Source: Alistipes sp. (GTDB taxonomy: Bacteria > Bacteroidota > Bacteroidia > Bacteroidales > Rikenellaceae). Taken from it: a stretch of DNA of 64,000 nt. Both the position numbers and the translations under genes were made by a program. Shown piece by piece: positions 16,477 through 24,772 of the stretch (positions are counted from its first letter, which is position 1; the number at the start of each line of letters is the position of its first letter). The notes under the pieces are model-generated. The model made no database searches. It was not told the DNA's origin and saw only the letters and a program-made list of their open reading frames with translations. The stretch lies in contig JAFYQI010000002.1 of the NCBI GenBank assembly GCA_017547175.1, positions 81,722 through 145,721 on the forward strand, read 5' to 3'.

Positions 16477-17091
16477 TTAGCGATTCACCACAGCACGCAA
16501 AGCTGCGACCACACATCGTATCGTCGGATAGCTATCATTCAAATAGAGGTTGAGCTCTGTTTGATTACACCAAGCCACCTGCTCAATTCCCTCTTCAGCC
16601 TGACCTTTGAGTTGACTTTGTTCCGTTGAACGCAACAGATACCAATGAGTACGCTTCAACTCCCAACGCTCGGTGCGGGGAAAATAGTAGGCATGCCAGG
16701 TATCGCACAGCGGACGCAATACGCGAGCCTTAACACCTGTCTCCTCTTCAATCTCACGCTCGGCACAACGATCGAAACTCTCGCCCACCTCAACATGACC
16801 CTTTGGCAAATCCCAACGACCATTGCGGTGAATCATCAGCCACTCACCTCGACTATTCACGACCACTCCTCCTGCTGCCTCAACAACCGTAAACTCTTCG
16901 GCAAATCGCTTAAAGGCAGCTTCAGGGTCGGTTGTCAGCTGGATGACGGAGTTGTGAGTTTCGAAAATTTTCAGTACCTTCGCTCTTGTGAGCGAAGAGG
17001 CCTCCACGGCAGGGATGACAAGACCCTCCGATTTAGGCTTCATCATACTAAAAGTGAGCGACTTATCTTGAAAATAGATAACTTGTTCCAT
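16477..17091 (-). CDS. Nudix hydrolase
   Basis: A 204-residue cytosolic protein. The Nudix box G-x5-E-x7-REUxEExGU is complete in GHVEVGESFDRCAEREIEEE-TGV at about residues 97-119, preceded by the usual GGVVVNSRGEWLMIHRNGRWDLPKG. The first 70 residues form an extra N-terminal part without a motif I know. The substrate (a nucleoside diphosphate linked to X) cannot be told. It is the first gene of the operon with the Omp85-like protein and L,D-transpeptidase (22 bp gap), and it diverges from the S9 peptidase gene. Confidence 0.85.
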   Translation of the reverse strand: MEQVIYFQDKSLTFSMMKPKSEGLVIPAVEASSLTRAKVLKIFETHNSVIQLTTDPEAAFKRFAEEFTVVEAAGGVVVNSRGEWLMIHRNGRWDLPKGHVEVGESFDRCAEREIEEETGVKARVLRPLCDTWHAYYFPRTERWELKRTHWYLLRSTEQSQLKGQAEEGIEQVAWCNQTELNLYLNDSYPTIRCVVAALRAVVNR

Positions 17092-17109
17092 CTTACAACT
17101 ATTAGACTA

Positions 17110-17117
17110 CAAAATTA
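17110..17117 (-). promoter_or_regulatory. -7 promoter box for the Nudix-Omp85-Ldt operon
   Basis: TAATTTTG on the minus strand matches TAnnTTTG and lies 18 bp before the Nudix start codon, in the 49-bp divergent gap shared with the S9 peptidase gene. A -33 TTTG at the standard spacing is not obvious. Confidence 0.5.
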
Positions 17118-17140
17118 AACATAAACACGAAAAAATCGCA

Positions 17141-19258
17141 ATGAAAATGAAAAAAATCCTGTTCATGATGGCAATTGCTGCTTTGGGGCTGCAGTCGTGT
17201 AACGAAAACCGACCTGCTCCGCTTACGATCGACAATGCCCTCACGGCTCAAGAGATTGCCGAAGCACGCCTGACGCCCGAGGTGATCTGGAAGATGAGCC
17301 GCGCATCGCAATCGTCACTTTCGCCCGACGGGGCATGGCTACTCTACGCGCAGACCGACTACTCGATGGCAGAGAATCGAGGTGTGACAACCCTCTGGAA
17401 GGAATCTGTGGCCACCAAGGAGGTCATCAAACTGACCGACACCGCATCGAACGCCACCGCCCCGAGTTGGAGTGCTGACGGCCAGTCGATCTATTTCCTA
17501 TCGAACCGTTCGGGCTCGATGCAACTCTGGAAAATGGATACCGAGGGTAAGCATGTGACCCAGGTTTCGGACTTTGCATTCGATGTAGAGGGTTACGATA
17601 TTTCCCCCACGGGTGAACACGCATGGTATATCCGTACGGTCCATGTAGCAGACCACCGCTCGGCCGACGTGCACAAAGATATGGATAAGTCGAAGGCTCG
17701 CATCTACGATGATTTGATGGTTCGCCACTGGGACTACTGGGAGGCAGGCGACTATCGCCACATCTTTGTAGCCGATATTCTGAACGGAAAACTCACCGAG
17801 GGTGTTGACATCATCGGCGCCGAATCGGCCTGGGATGCACCGCTGGCTCCCTATTTCGACACAGCCGAGATTGCCTGGAACAACGCCGGTACGGTGTTAG
17901 CCTACACGGGTAAGCCCCTGCGCGGCACGGCTTATGCCGTATCGACCGATTCGGATATCTACCTCTACGATGTTGCAACAGGCACCACGAAGAACATCTG
18001 CAAGCCTTCGGAAGAGGCTCGCGACGTGATGCCGGGCTACGACAAATACCCCGTCTTCTCGCCCTCGGACGAGTGGGTTGCCTTCCGTTCGATGCGCCGC
18101 GCCGGCAACGAGTCGGATAAGGAGCGTCTATTTGTTTATAACATCGCCAGCGAGGAGATGCACGACCTGACCACCGATTTCGACTACAACGCCGCCAACA
18201 CTGTATGGAACGGTGACGAGGAGATCTACTTCATCGCCCCGATTGAGGCTACACACCAGATTTGCCGCGTGAAGCTCAACGATAGCGAGGTCGAGGTGGT
18301 AACCAAGGGCGACCATGACATCAACGCCTTCACGAAGGTGGGCGAGTTGATTGTCGCCGAGGTGACGCGTCTGACGATGGCCACCGAGTTCTTCTCGATC
18401 AACGCCACCAACGGCGAGATGGAGCAGTTCTCGGCCATCAACAAACCGATCTACGACCAGGTAACCTTGGGTGAGGTGCAGAAGCGTTGGGTAAAAACTA
18501 CCGATGGCAAGCAGATGCTCGTCTGGGTAACCCTGCCCCCCAACTTCGACCCCACGAAGAAGTATCCCACCCTGCTCTACTGCCAGGGCGGTCCGCAGAA
18601 TGTGGTATCGCAGTCGTGGAGCTACCGCTGGAACTACCAGCTGATGGCAGCTCAGGGCTATATCGTCGTTGCCCCGAACCGTCGCGGTCTACCCTCGTTC
18701 GGTCAAGAGTGGCTCGACCAAATCTCGGGTGACTACTCGGGTCAGAACATCCGCGATTACCTCGCCGCCATTGACGACGTAGCCAAAGAGCCTTGGGCTG
18801 ATGAGGAGCGCATGGGTTGCGTAGGTGCTTCGTATGGTGGTTACTCGGTCTACTTCCTGGCCGGTCACCACGAGAAGCGTTTCAAGGCCTTCATTTCGCA
18901 CTGTGGAATCTTCAACTTTGAGTCGATGTATGGCCACACCGAAGAGCTTTGGTTTGTCAACAACGATTACGGAGGTGCTTACTGGGACAAGACGAATGCT
19001 ACGGCACAACGCTCGTATGCCAACTCGCCCCACAAGTTTGTCGATAAGTGGGATACGCCGATCCTGATCATTACGGGCGAGTATGACTACCGCATCCCTT
19101 ACACGCAGTCGCTCGAGGCCTTCACGGCGGCCCGTCTGAACGGCATTCCCGCGCGTCTTGTATCGTTCGAGAATGAGGCTCACCAGGTCTTCAAACCGCA
19201 AAATTCGCTCGTTTGGAATCGCGAGTTCTTCGGTTGGCTGGATAAGTACCTGAAGTAG
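17141..19258 (+). CDS. S9 family prolyl-oligopeptidase-like serine peptidase, lipoprotein
   Basis: A 705-residue exported peptidase of the S9 family (DPP/acylaminoacyl-peptidase type). After a lipoprotein signal (lipobox LQSC) comes a seven-bladed propeller with TolB/WD-like strands (LSPDGAWLLYAQ, APSWSADGQSIYFLSNRSG) to about residue 440. The C-terminal alpha/beta hydrolase has the nucleophile in GASYGGY (Ser at about residue 565), the Asp in GEYDYRIPY and the His in ENEAHQVF. Such enzymes trim short peptides in the periplasm. The second Met two codons in is an equally possible start. It is a single-gene unit, followed by its own terminator. Confidence 0.92.
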   Translation: MKMKKILFMMAIAALGLQSCNENRPAPLTIDNALTAQEIAEARLTPEVIWKMSRASQSSLSPDGAWLLYAQTDYSMAENRGVTTLWKESVATKEVIKLTDTASNATAPSWSADGQSIYFLSNRSGSMQLWKMDTEGKHVTQVSDFAFDVEGYDISPTGEHAWYIRTVHVADHRSADVHKDMDKSKARIYDDLMVRHWDYWEAGDYRHIFVADILNGKLTEGVDIIGAESAWDAPLAPYFDTAEIAWNNAGTVLAYTGKPLRGTAYAVSTDSDIYLYDVATGTTKNICKPSEEARDVMPGYDKYPVFSPSDEWVAFRSMRRAGNESDKERLFVYNIASEEMHDLTTDFDYNAANTVWNGDEEIYFIAPIEATHQICRVKLNDSEVEVVTKGDHDINAFTKVGELIVAEVTRLTMATEFFSINATNGEMEQFSAINKPIYDQVTLGEVQKRWVKTTDGKQMLVWVTLPPNFDPTKKYPTLLYCQGGPQNVVSQSWSYRWNYQLMAAQGYIVVAPNRRGLPSFGQEWLDQISGDYSGQNIRDYLAAIDDVAKEPWADEERMGCVGASYGGYSVYFLAGHHEKRFKAFISHCGIFNFESMYGHTEELWFVNNDYGGAYWDKTNATAQRSYANSPHKFVDKWDTPILIITGEYDYRIPYTQSLEAFTAARLNGIPARLVSFENEAHQVFKPQNSLVWNREFFGWLDKYLK

Positions 19259-19280
19259 AATTGACGCTCGCGCTTTACAC

Positions 19281-19314
19281 AAAGAGCCTGTCCCTTTTTC
19301 GGGGCAGGCTCTTT
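19281..19314 (+). terminator. Terminator after the S9 peptidase gene
   Basis: A 14-bp stem (AAAGAGCCTGTCCC with GGGGCAGGCTCTTT, one G-T pair) and a 6-base loop lie 22 bp past the stop codon. The A/T ends give a short U-rich tail in either direction. Confidence 0.75.
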
Positions 19315-19349
19315 CTATATTCAACATGACCTATCGCATCCATCAGACA

Positions 19350-19380
19350 AAAAAACTGTCCGACCTTTTCGGTCGGACAG
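19350..19380 (-). terminator. Terminator after the NusG-like gene
   Basis: A perfect 10-bp stem CTGTCCGACC / GGTCGGACAG with a 5-base loop. On the minus strand it is followed by a run of T (19350-19355). It ends the porin-transglycosylase-NusG operon and faces the S9 terminator. Confidence 0.85.
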
Positions 19381-19390
19381 ATGTCTTGCA

Positions 19391-19924
19391 CTAAAGCAAT
19401 TCGATTTGTTCGGGTTTTACACTTGCCATTGCAACCGCCATCACTCCTTCGATGGCCACTACCACGCGTCGATTTCGAAATCCTGGGATCTTTACCAAAA
19501 CTCCCTCCTGCCCATCGCAGGGGCCTCCATGGATCTTAACGCGCCGTCCCGTTTTGAGATTCACCTCCGTCGGGCCGAGGTAGGTCAGGCTATCATCCAT
19601 CGTACCACTCATGGCCATAAAGGCGGTCATCTGATCATCTGGAACAAGAATCTTTTCACCCCCTTTGCAAATCATGTATTGCAGATACGGAAGATGATCT
19701 TTGACGTCTTGCAGCTGTTGTTGCTCGGCATGAACGAAGATCAGGTTGTGAATCGCCGGAACAAGCACGCGCTTGCGACGACCACCCTGAAACTTCCATT
19801 CATAACGCATCGGAACAAAGCTCTCGATACCATGATCTTCGAGCGTACGTTTGGCGATCATTTCGCGACGATAGGTGGCCCGCATTGCAAACCAAACCAA
19901 CACGTTGTTGTGTTCCGACTCCAT
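19391..19924 (-). CDS. NusG paralog of the UpxY type (transcription antitermination)
   Basis: A 177-residue NusG-family protein. The N-terminal NGN-like domain (about residues 8-110) begins VWFAMRATYRREMIAKRTLEDHGIESFVPM, the typical start of Bacteroidota UpxY/RfaH-like paralogs. It contains RKRVLVPAIHNLIFVHA. The C-terminal KOW-like part is at about 118-177 (TGRRVKIHGGPCDGQEGVLVKI). UpxY proteins bind elongating RNA polymerase and promote read-through of long capsule operons. Here it is the last gene of a three-gene unit (porin, lytic transglycosylase, this gene) and no polysaccharide locus follows, so its target must lie elsewhere. The core NusG would sit by secE and rplK, which are not here. 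Confidence 0.82.
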   Translation of the reverse strand: MESEHNNVLVWFAMRATYRREMIAKRTLEDHGIESFVPMRYEWKFQGGRRKRVLVPAIHNLIFVHAEQQQLQDVKDHLPYLQYMICKGGEKILVPDDQMTAFMAMSGTMDDSLTYLGPTEVNLKTGRRVKIHGGPCDGQEGVLVKIPGFRNRRVVVAIEGVMAVAMASVKPEQIELL

Positions 19925-19937
19925 CTCACTGCTCCGT

Positions 19938-20639
19938 TTAACGAGCTACACGATTACAATAGCGCGCATAGCGATCGCGAACACCCTTTACATAGGCAAT
20001 TGTCTCACGCGATCCCGAAAAGCGGCCATACTTGACTACTTCGTGCTCGTAATAGGCCGGATCGGCCTTTAACTCCAAATAGCGAGACACCGACTCCCAC
20101 GAGTTGGGGTTCTCACCGTGCGCCTTGGCCAAACGACGCGCATCGGCCACATGACCGATACCGCTGTTATAAGCAGCCAAGATCAAACTCAGACGATCCT
20201 CAGGCGAAACCTCAGTGGGGATGCGCATCATCTTGGTCAACATCTTTACCACACGGTTGGCTACACGTATATTGGTAACCGGATCGTTCAAAGCCTCCAC
20301 CGTGACATCAAATTGTCGTGCCACATGAGGCATAATCTGCATCATGCCGCGTGCCCCTTTCGGCGAGCATAAATCAGGCATGAATCGCGATTCGTGATAG
20401 GCAATGGCCGACATCAGCCGCCAATCAATACCCTCACTTTCACAAATGTTTCGGAAGATGTTGTCGTAGGCAGAAATCTCATACTCGCCCTCCGAGAGCA
20501 ACATCAGGTTGTCATTCGGTTCGAATCGCTCAGCAAGCAAGGCGTTCTCACGTGTTGTTGCGTCGATACGGTCATAAGAACCGCTCAGGGTCGTAAGACC
20601 CAACACGAACAGAATGACCAAAATGGTCTTTTTAAGCAT
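19938..20639 (-). CDS. SLT-domain lytic transglycosylase
   Basis: A periplasmic enzyme that cleaves peptidoglycan glycan strands with formation of 1,6-anhydroMurNAc. The start is set at the Met of MLKKTILVILFVLGL, which gives a clean signal peptide and 233 residues. An upstream in-frame Met would put a polar leader before it and overlap the previous gene. The SLT fold shows the catalytic Glu in AIAYHESRFMPDLCS, followed by KGARGMMQIMPHVARQF and the late LILAAYNSGIGHV. The domain resembles the catalytic module of MltF without the solute-binding part. It is 13 bp upstream of the NusG-like gene and 44 bp after the porin gene. Confidence 0.88.
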   Translation of the reverse strand: MLKKTILVILFVLGLTTLSGSYDRIDATTRENALLAERFEPNDNLMLLSEGEYEISAYDNIFRNICESEGIDWRLMSAIAYHESRFMPDLCSPKGARGMMQIMPHVARQFDVTVEALNDPVTNIRVANRVVKMLTKMMRIPTEVSPEDRLSLILAAYNSGIGHVADARRLAKAHGENPNSWESVSRYLELKADPAYYEHEVVKYGRFSGSRETIAYVKGVRDRYARYCNRVAR

Positions 20640-20683
20640 AAATTGTTCTTTTGCGGGCAGCTCGTCCCGTACAGAACAGCACG

Positions 20684-22831
20684 TTAATCGTAGAAGCCCC
20701 ACGAAATACCGATCTTGAACATACCCGGATTGAGCGGATAGTTGGCGGCCGAGAAATAGGCCCCCTCACCAAACAACCCGTTGTTCAGATGCTGGTACTT
20801 GAGGAAGATGCGCATACGCTTCCATTTGGCCATTGCGAAGGCATCTAGATAGGGATACTCACCCACCTCGATCTCGCGCTGATTGTAATAGACCGACAGT
20901 GCAGGATCGTAAGAGGGAGCATAATACTTGGTATTATAACGTCCATCTACACCCAACTGCAGGCGCAATACATTTTTCACCACCCAGAACTCGTAGTACC
21001 ACGAGAGGTAGGCGGCAGCCAAAGGAACCGGCACAATCTCTTCTTCCGTGCTCCACTGCAACAATACCCTGTTGTCAAAATGAAATCCGCCTACGCGGAA
21101 ATCTTTGCGTAGATACACCCCCGTCAGCGAAACCTCACCATCGAACTGGGCTACATGGGCATCGGCTCCGTAGTAGATCGGATCCAGGACCACACTCTGC
21201 CATACACCGGCCTCAAAGGCACGACTTGGTATCGAAAATTTGGCCTCCAAACGGGTTTCAGTCTCCTTGCTTAAAGGAGTAGACCACATATAGTGGTTCG
21301 AGAATAGATTCTCCTGCCAATAGGCCGGCGAACGACGTTCCATCGTAAAACCGCCTTCGAGAATCAGGGGTCTTCCACCGAGATAGCCCGTAAGGGCCAA
21401 ATTGGCACCTACCGAAAGGTCGCCTCCTCGGTAACCGCTGGGATGGAACTCAACATTTCCGTCCCAGTTCACATACTTTTTAATTTTTCCGCTCACCTTA
21501 CCATAGAGGTAGTAATCGGTTTGCTTCACCCGCTGATAACTACCTGTAAGATAATCGGTCATCGCAAATTGCGAATAGGTGTGCATATCCACACCCACAC
21601 CGGCATCAATCGTACCGACAACGCCGTTACGATCCCACGGTTGAGCTTGGACAAACAATCGATTCGACACACGTCGTTCGTACAACGAATCACGTGTTTG
21701 CAACGGATTGATATACCAGTTCTTATAATACTCGCCCTTCGAAGAGACAAACTCACCGTTTTCGTCGCGATGGTCGCGCTCGTTCGTATATTCGGCACGT
21801 ATATCCTCATAGGTCTTGCTCCAAGCCGTATACTCAAAAGCATGGCCCAAATAGACAGCCGAGAGGTTTGCCATCGAAAAATCGCTGTCGGTCATACGCT
21901 GGAGCGGAATACCGATCGACTGCACCACATAGAAACCATTGTTGCGATAGGTGTTTTCAGCTTTAGCTTTAGCCAACTTCGTCGGCACTCCCGACGGCAT
22001 CTGAAAAACGGTATCGGCAATAGCCCACTCACCAACCACACCACCATTTTCCTGCTGTTCGATGTGGTTGTTGTAGTAACCAGCATGCACCGAATAACGA
22101 CGTCCCGTATGGTTGACAGCCACCGATAACGTATGATTTTTCGTACGCTGCCACTCGTACAAACCGCGTGTTCCTCGTGACTTATACTCTACATTAAAAC
22201 CGGTCGAAGGCGAGATGTTTTGAGCATGCATGATGCCAAAATTCTCCTCACGGTAACGCTTCTGACCCGATTCGGCATAATCCAAACGAGTCATCGGATT
22301 CTTTACGCTGTAGAAGGGAACATTCTCAAGGGTATAAGTATAGGCATAGTAGGGTTGCGCAAAGGTGAAATCAAGATCCTGCGACCGACGGAAATAGTTG
22401 ATCGGCAGCGATGTCTGACCCAATGCACCCTGTGCAATATCACCCACATCTTCGCGATAAAAGGGATAATCGATGCGGAAATCGGTAAGCATCGTATCGA
22501 TCTCCACCATACGAACTCGGTTATAACGGCCATCGAGATTCCATCGGAAGTTCGGAAGCGCACGAATCGAGTCATCAAAGAAATAGCTCTCAAGCGGTTT
22601 CTTGATTCGCTCCTTCTTGGTCGTATCCTGTTGATTTGCACTGGTTTCACCATCTCCCTCCCCATCAAGCTGCTCATAGGGATTCGAACCATAGAGATTC
22701 GTATTTTGGCCGGCCTGTTGAGCGCGCTGCAGGTCACGAGCGTTGAAGCCCTGTGCTAAAACAGAGCCACAACCCACCATCAAAAGGCAGGCTGTCAACA
22801 CCCATCGTATATCCAATTTTCGCAACATCAC
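20684..22831 (-). CDS. Putative porin / outer-membrane beta-barrel (Porin_10-like)
   Basis: A 715-residue outer-membrane protein. A signal peptide (to about residue 26, VLAQ) is followed by a low-complexity polar region with QDTTKKERIKK. The body is a large beta-barrel of alternating aromatic strands, with LPINYFRRSQDLDFTFAQPYYAYTY and FFDDSIRALPNFRWNLDGRYNRVRM near the start. These match the Bacteroidota 'putative porin' family by general pattern. The C terminus ends GMFKIGISWGFYD, a terminal strand with aromatic residues fit for BAM recognition. The substrate is unknown. It is first in the operon with the lytic transglycosylase and the NusG paralog. Confidence 0.78.
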   Translation of the reverse strand: MMLRKLDIRWVLTACLLMVGCGSVLAQGFNARDLQRAQQAGQNTNLYGSNPYEQLDGEGDGETSANQQDTTKKERIKKPLESYFFDDSIRALPNFRWNLDGRYNRVRMVEIDTMLTDFRIDYPFYREDVGDIAQGALGQTSLPINYFRRSQDLDFTFAQPYYAYTYTLENVPFYSVKNPMTRLDYAESGQKRYREENFGIMHAQNISPSTGFNVEYKSRGTRGLYEWQRTKNHTLSVAVNHTGRRYSVHAGYYNNHIEQQENGGVVGEWAIADTVFQMPSGVPTKLAKAKAENTYRNNGFYVVQSIGIPLQRMTDSDFSMANLSAVYLGHAFEYTAWSKTYEDIRAEYTNERDHRDENGEFVSSKGEYYKNWYINPLQTRDSLYERRVSNRLFVQAQPWDRNGVVGTIDAGVGVDMHTYSQFAMTDYLTGSYQRVKQTDYYLYGKVSGKIKKYVNWDGNVEFHPSGYRGGDLSVGANLALTGYLGGRPLILEGGFTMERRSPAYWQENLFSNHYMWSTPLSKETETRLEAKFSIPSRAFEAGVWQSVVLDPIYYGADAHVAQFDGEVSLTGVYLRKDFRVGGFHFDNRVLLQWSTEEEIVPVPLAAAYLSWYYEFWVVKNVLRLQLGVDGRYNTKYYAPSYDPALSVYYNQREIEVGEYPYLDAFAMAKWKRMRIFLKYQHLNNGLFGEGAYFSAANYPLNPGMFKIGISWGFYD

Positions 22832-22857
22832 TCGTATTCAGCGCAAAAAAGTCGGGG

Positions 22858-22889
22858 CAAAGTTAATAAAAATTTTTCAAAACTCCAAA
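22858..22889 (-). promoter_or_regulatory. Promoter of the porin-transglycosylase-NusG operon
   Basis: On the minus strand TTTG (22886-22889), a 20-bp AT-rich spacer and TAACTTTG (22858-22865) match the Bacteroidota promoter. It lies 26 bp before the porin start and overlaps nothing coding. Confidence 0.7.
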
Positions 22890-22892
22890 AAC

Positions 22893-23600
22893 TTATGACT
22901 TCGAGCTATTTATCGCAGCTAAAGTAGCAGAAGTAGCAATATAAGTTCCAATGATAAGCAGCACAGATTCCACACCGAACATCAGCAACAACGCCAGCGA
23001 GAAAACCATGAAGAGGTAACGCAACTCATTCCCTTTCCAGCCAAAGCCCTTAAACTTGAGCGAGAACATCGGCAGATTGGATACCATAACCAAAGCCAAC
23101 ACCAAAGTCGTAACCAACACGCCCCAAACATTCACACCCGCCATGATGCCGCTATGCTCAACCGACCAACCCAGCGCTACTACGTAGAGCGTAGCAGCCG
23201 GTGTAGGCAGACCACGAAATTCGGTGTGTTGCTCCTCGTCAATATTGAACTTTGCCAAACGCAAGGCAGCAAAAGCGGCGAAAATAAAGCACACGAAACC
23301 AACCCAATTAGGTAATACACCATCGTTTACACGATTGAAAAGCGTAAAGAGTATCGCCGATGGAGCCAAACCGAACGAGATATCATCGGCCAGCGAATCA
23401 AGCTGTACACCCAACGGGCCACTCAATCCCATCATACGAGCTACCATGCCGTCAAAAAAGTCGCATACAGCTGCTAATACCACCCAATAAAAGGCCATTG
23501 TGAGATCGTCGTACACCAAAGCCGAAACTGTGGCCATAGCACCACAAAACAGATTACCCAGTGTGATAAAATTCGGTAGTGTAAAGAGTCGTATTTTCAT
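22893..23600 (-). CDS. pssA: CDP-diacylglycerol-serine O-phosphatidyltransferase
   Basis: A 235-residue integral membrane enzyme that joins CDP-diacylglycerol and serine to phosphatidylserine, the precursor of phosphatidylethanolamine. The CDP-alcohol phosphotransferase signature D-x2-DG-x2-AR-x8-G-x3-D-x3-D is complete from CDFFDGMVARMMGLSGP to LDSLADD at about residues 46-76. The start MKIRLFTLPNFITLGNLFCG and about seven hydrophobic segments fit the PssA subtype. It diverges from manC. Confidence 0.93.
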   Translation of the reverse strand: MKIRLFTLPNFITLGNLFCGAMATVSALVYDDLTMAFYWVVLAAVCDFFDGMVARMMGLSGPLGVQLDSLADDISFGLAPSAILFTLFNRVNDGVLPNWVGFVCFIFAAFAALRLAKFNIDEEQHTEFRGLPTPAATLYVVALGWSVEHSGIMAGVNVWGVLVTTLVLALVMVSNLPMFSLKFKGFGWKGNELRYLFMVFSLALLLMFGVESVLLIIGTYIATSATLAAINSSKS

Positions 23601-23632
23601 ATTCGTAGTTAAAATTCGTCACCGTTAGGTGG

Positions 23633-23640
23633 CAAAGTTA
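23633..23640 (-). promoter_or_regulatory. -7 promoter box for pssA
   Basis: TAACTTTG on the minus strand lies 32 bp before the pssA start codon and matches TAnnTTTG. It is back to back with the manC promoter, leaving 12 bp between the two -7 boxes. Confidence 0.6.
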
Positions 23641-23652
23641 TAAAAAAGATTT

Positions 23653-23660
23653 TATCTTTG
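23653..23660 (+). promoter_or_regulatory. -7 promoter box for manC-murF
   Basis: TATCTTTG matches TAnnTTTG and lies 33 bp before the manC start codon. The -33 region overlaps the divergent pssA -7 box, so the two promoters may compete. Confidence 0.6.
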
Positions 23661-23693
23661 TACCTACGAAACGCATAAATATAAAAGTATATT

Positions 23694-24767
23694 ATGGCAA
23701 ACAACCACTACTGCGTCATCATGGCGGGCGGTATCGGATCACGTTTTTGGCCCAAAAGCCGTCAATCGTTGCCCAAGCAATTCTTGGATATTTTGGGTAC
23801 GGGCAAGTCATTCATACGCCACACCTACGAGCGTTTTGCGAAAATCATACCTTCCGAAAATTTCCTTGTCGTCACCAACCGCAAATACAAAGCGCTGGTG
23901 CTGGAGCACCTTCCCGAGTTGAAAGACGAGCAGGTACTTTGTGAGCCTATTGGCCGCAATACGGCCCCCTGTATTGCCTATGCTGCCTACACGCTGCAGA
24001 AATTGAATCCCGAGGCCGAGATGGTCGTAACTCCCGCCGATCATCTGATTTTGGGCGAGGATGAGTTCCGCAATATCATTAGTGAGTGCATGGACTTTGC
24101 AGCCAAGAACGAGGTCCTTGTAACGGTCGGCATCAAACCAACACGCCCCGATACAGGATATGGCTATATTCAGGTTTCGGACGAGCAGTCCATCTCCAAG
24201 GTGAAATGCTTTACCGAGAAGCCCAATCTGGAGTTGGCCCAAACCTTCATTCAATGTGGTGAATTTTTCTGGAATTCCGGCATCTTCATTTGGACGGCGA
24301 AGGCCATCATCGAGGCCTTCGCAAAACACCTTCCTGAACACCATTCCCTCTTTACAGACCTGCAACCCGCATTGGGCACGCAACACGAGCAGGAGGCTGT
24401 TGAGCGTGTCTTTGCCGAATGCCGCGCCATTTCGATCGACTACGGCGTGATGGAGAAGGCCGACAATGTCTATGTGCGTTGCGGCGAGTTCGGTTGGAGT
24501 GATGTGGGCACTTGGGGATCGGTCTATCAGCACGCCCGCAAAGATCGCTACGCCAATGCTGCCCCACAAGAGGGTTGCTACCTTTATGACACCCGCTCCT
24601 CAATTGTGCAATTGCCCAAAGATAAAATTGCGGTCATCAGCGGTCTGAAGGAGTATATCATTGTTGACACGGAAGATGTACTGATGATCTGTCCGCGCAG
24701 CGAAGAGCAGTCGATCAAAAAATTTATCGACGAGGTGAAATATCATAACGGCGACAAGCACATCTAA
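23694..24767 (+). CDS. manC: Mannose-1-phosphate guanylyltransferase
   Basis: A 357-residue nucleotidyltransferase that makes GDP-mannose from GTP and mannose-1-phosphate for polysaccharide and glycan synthesis. The N terminus CVIMAGGIGSRFWPKSRQSLPKQFLDI is the GTP-binding signature, with the pyrophosphorylase KQF. ADHLI, then TEKPNLELAQTF and NSGIFIW, follow in the family order. The length matches the single-domain form without a fused isomerase. murF follows after 5 bp, so the two are co-transcribed. Confidence 0.92.
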   Translation: MANNHYCVIMAGGIGSRFWPKSRQSLPKQFLDILGTGKSFIRHTYERFAKIIPSENFLVVTNRKYKALVLEHLPELKDEQVLCEPIGRNTAPCIAYAAYTLQKLNPEAEMVVTPADHLILGEDEFRNIISECMDFAAKNEVLVTVGIKPTRPDTGYGYIQVSDEQSISKVKCFTEKPNLELAQTFIQCGEFFWNSGIFIWTAKAIIEAFAKHLPEHHSLFTDLQPALGTQHEQEAVERVFAECRAISIDYGVMEKADNVYVRCGEFGWSDVGTWGSVYQHARKDRYANAAPQEGCYLYDTRSSIVQLPKDKIAVISGLKEYIIVDTEDVLMICPRSEEQSIKKFIDEVKYHNGDKHI

Positions 24768-24772
24768 AAAAC

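Noticed and set aside
23694..24767. manC plus the UpxY-like gene as evidence of a capsule locus
   Set aside because: No glycosyltransferase, flippase or polymerase gene lies between or near them, and the two are on opposite strands in separate units.
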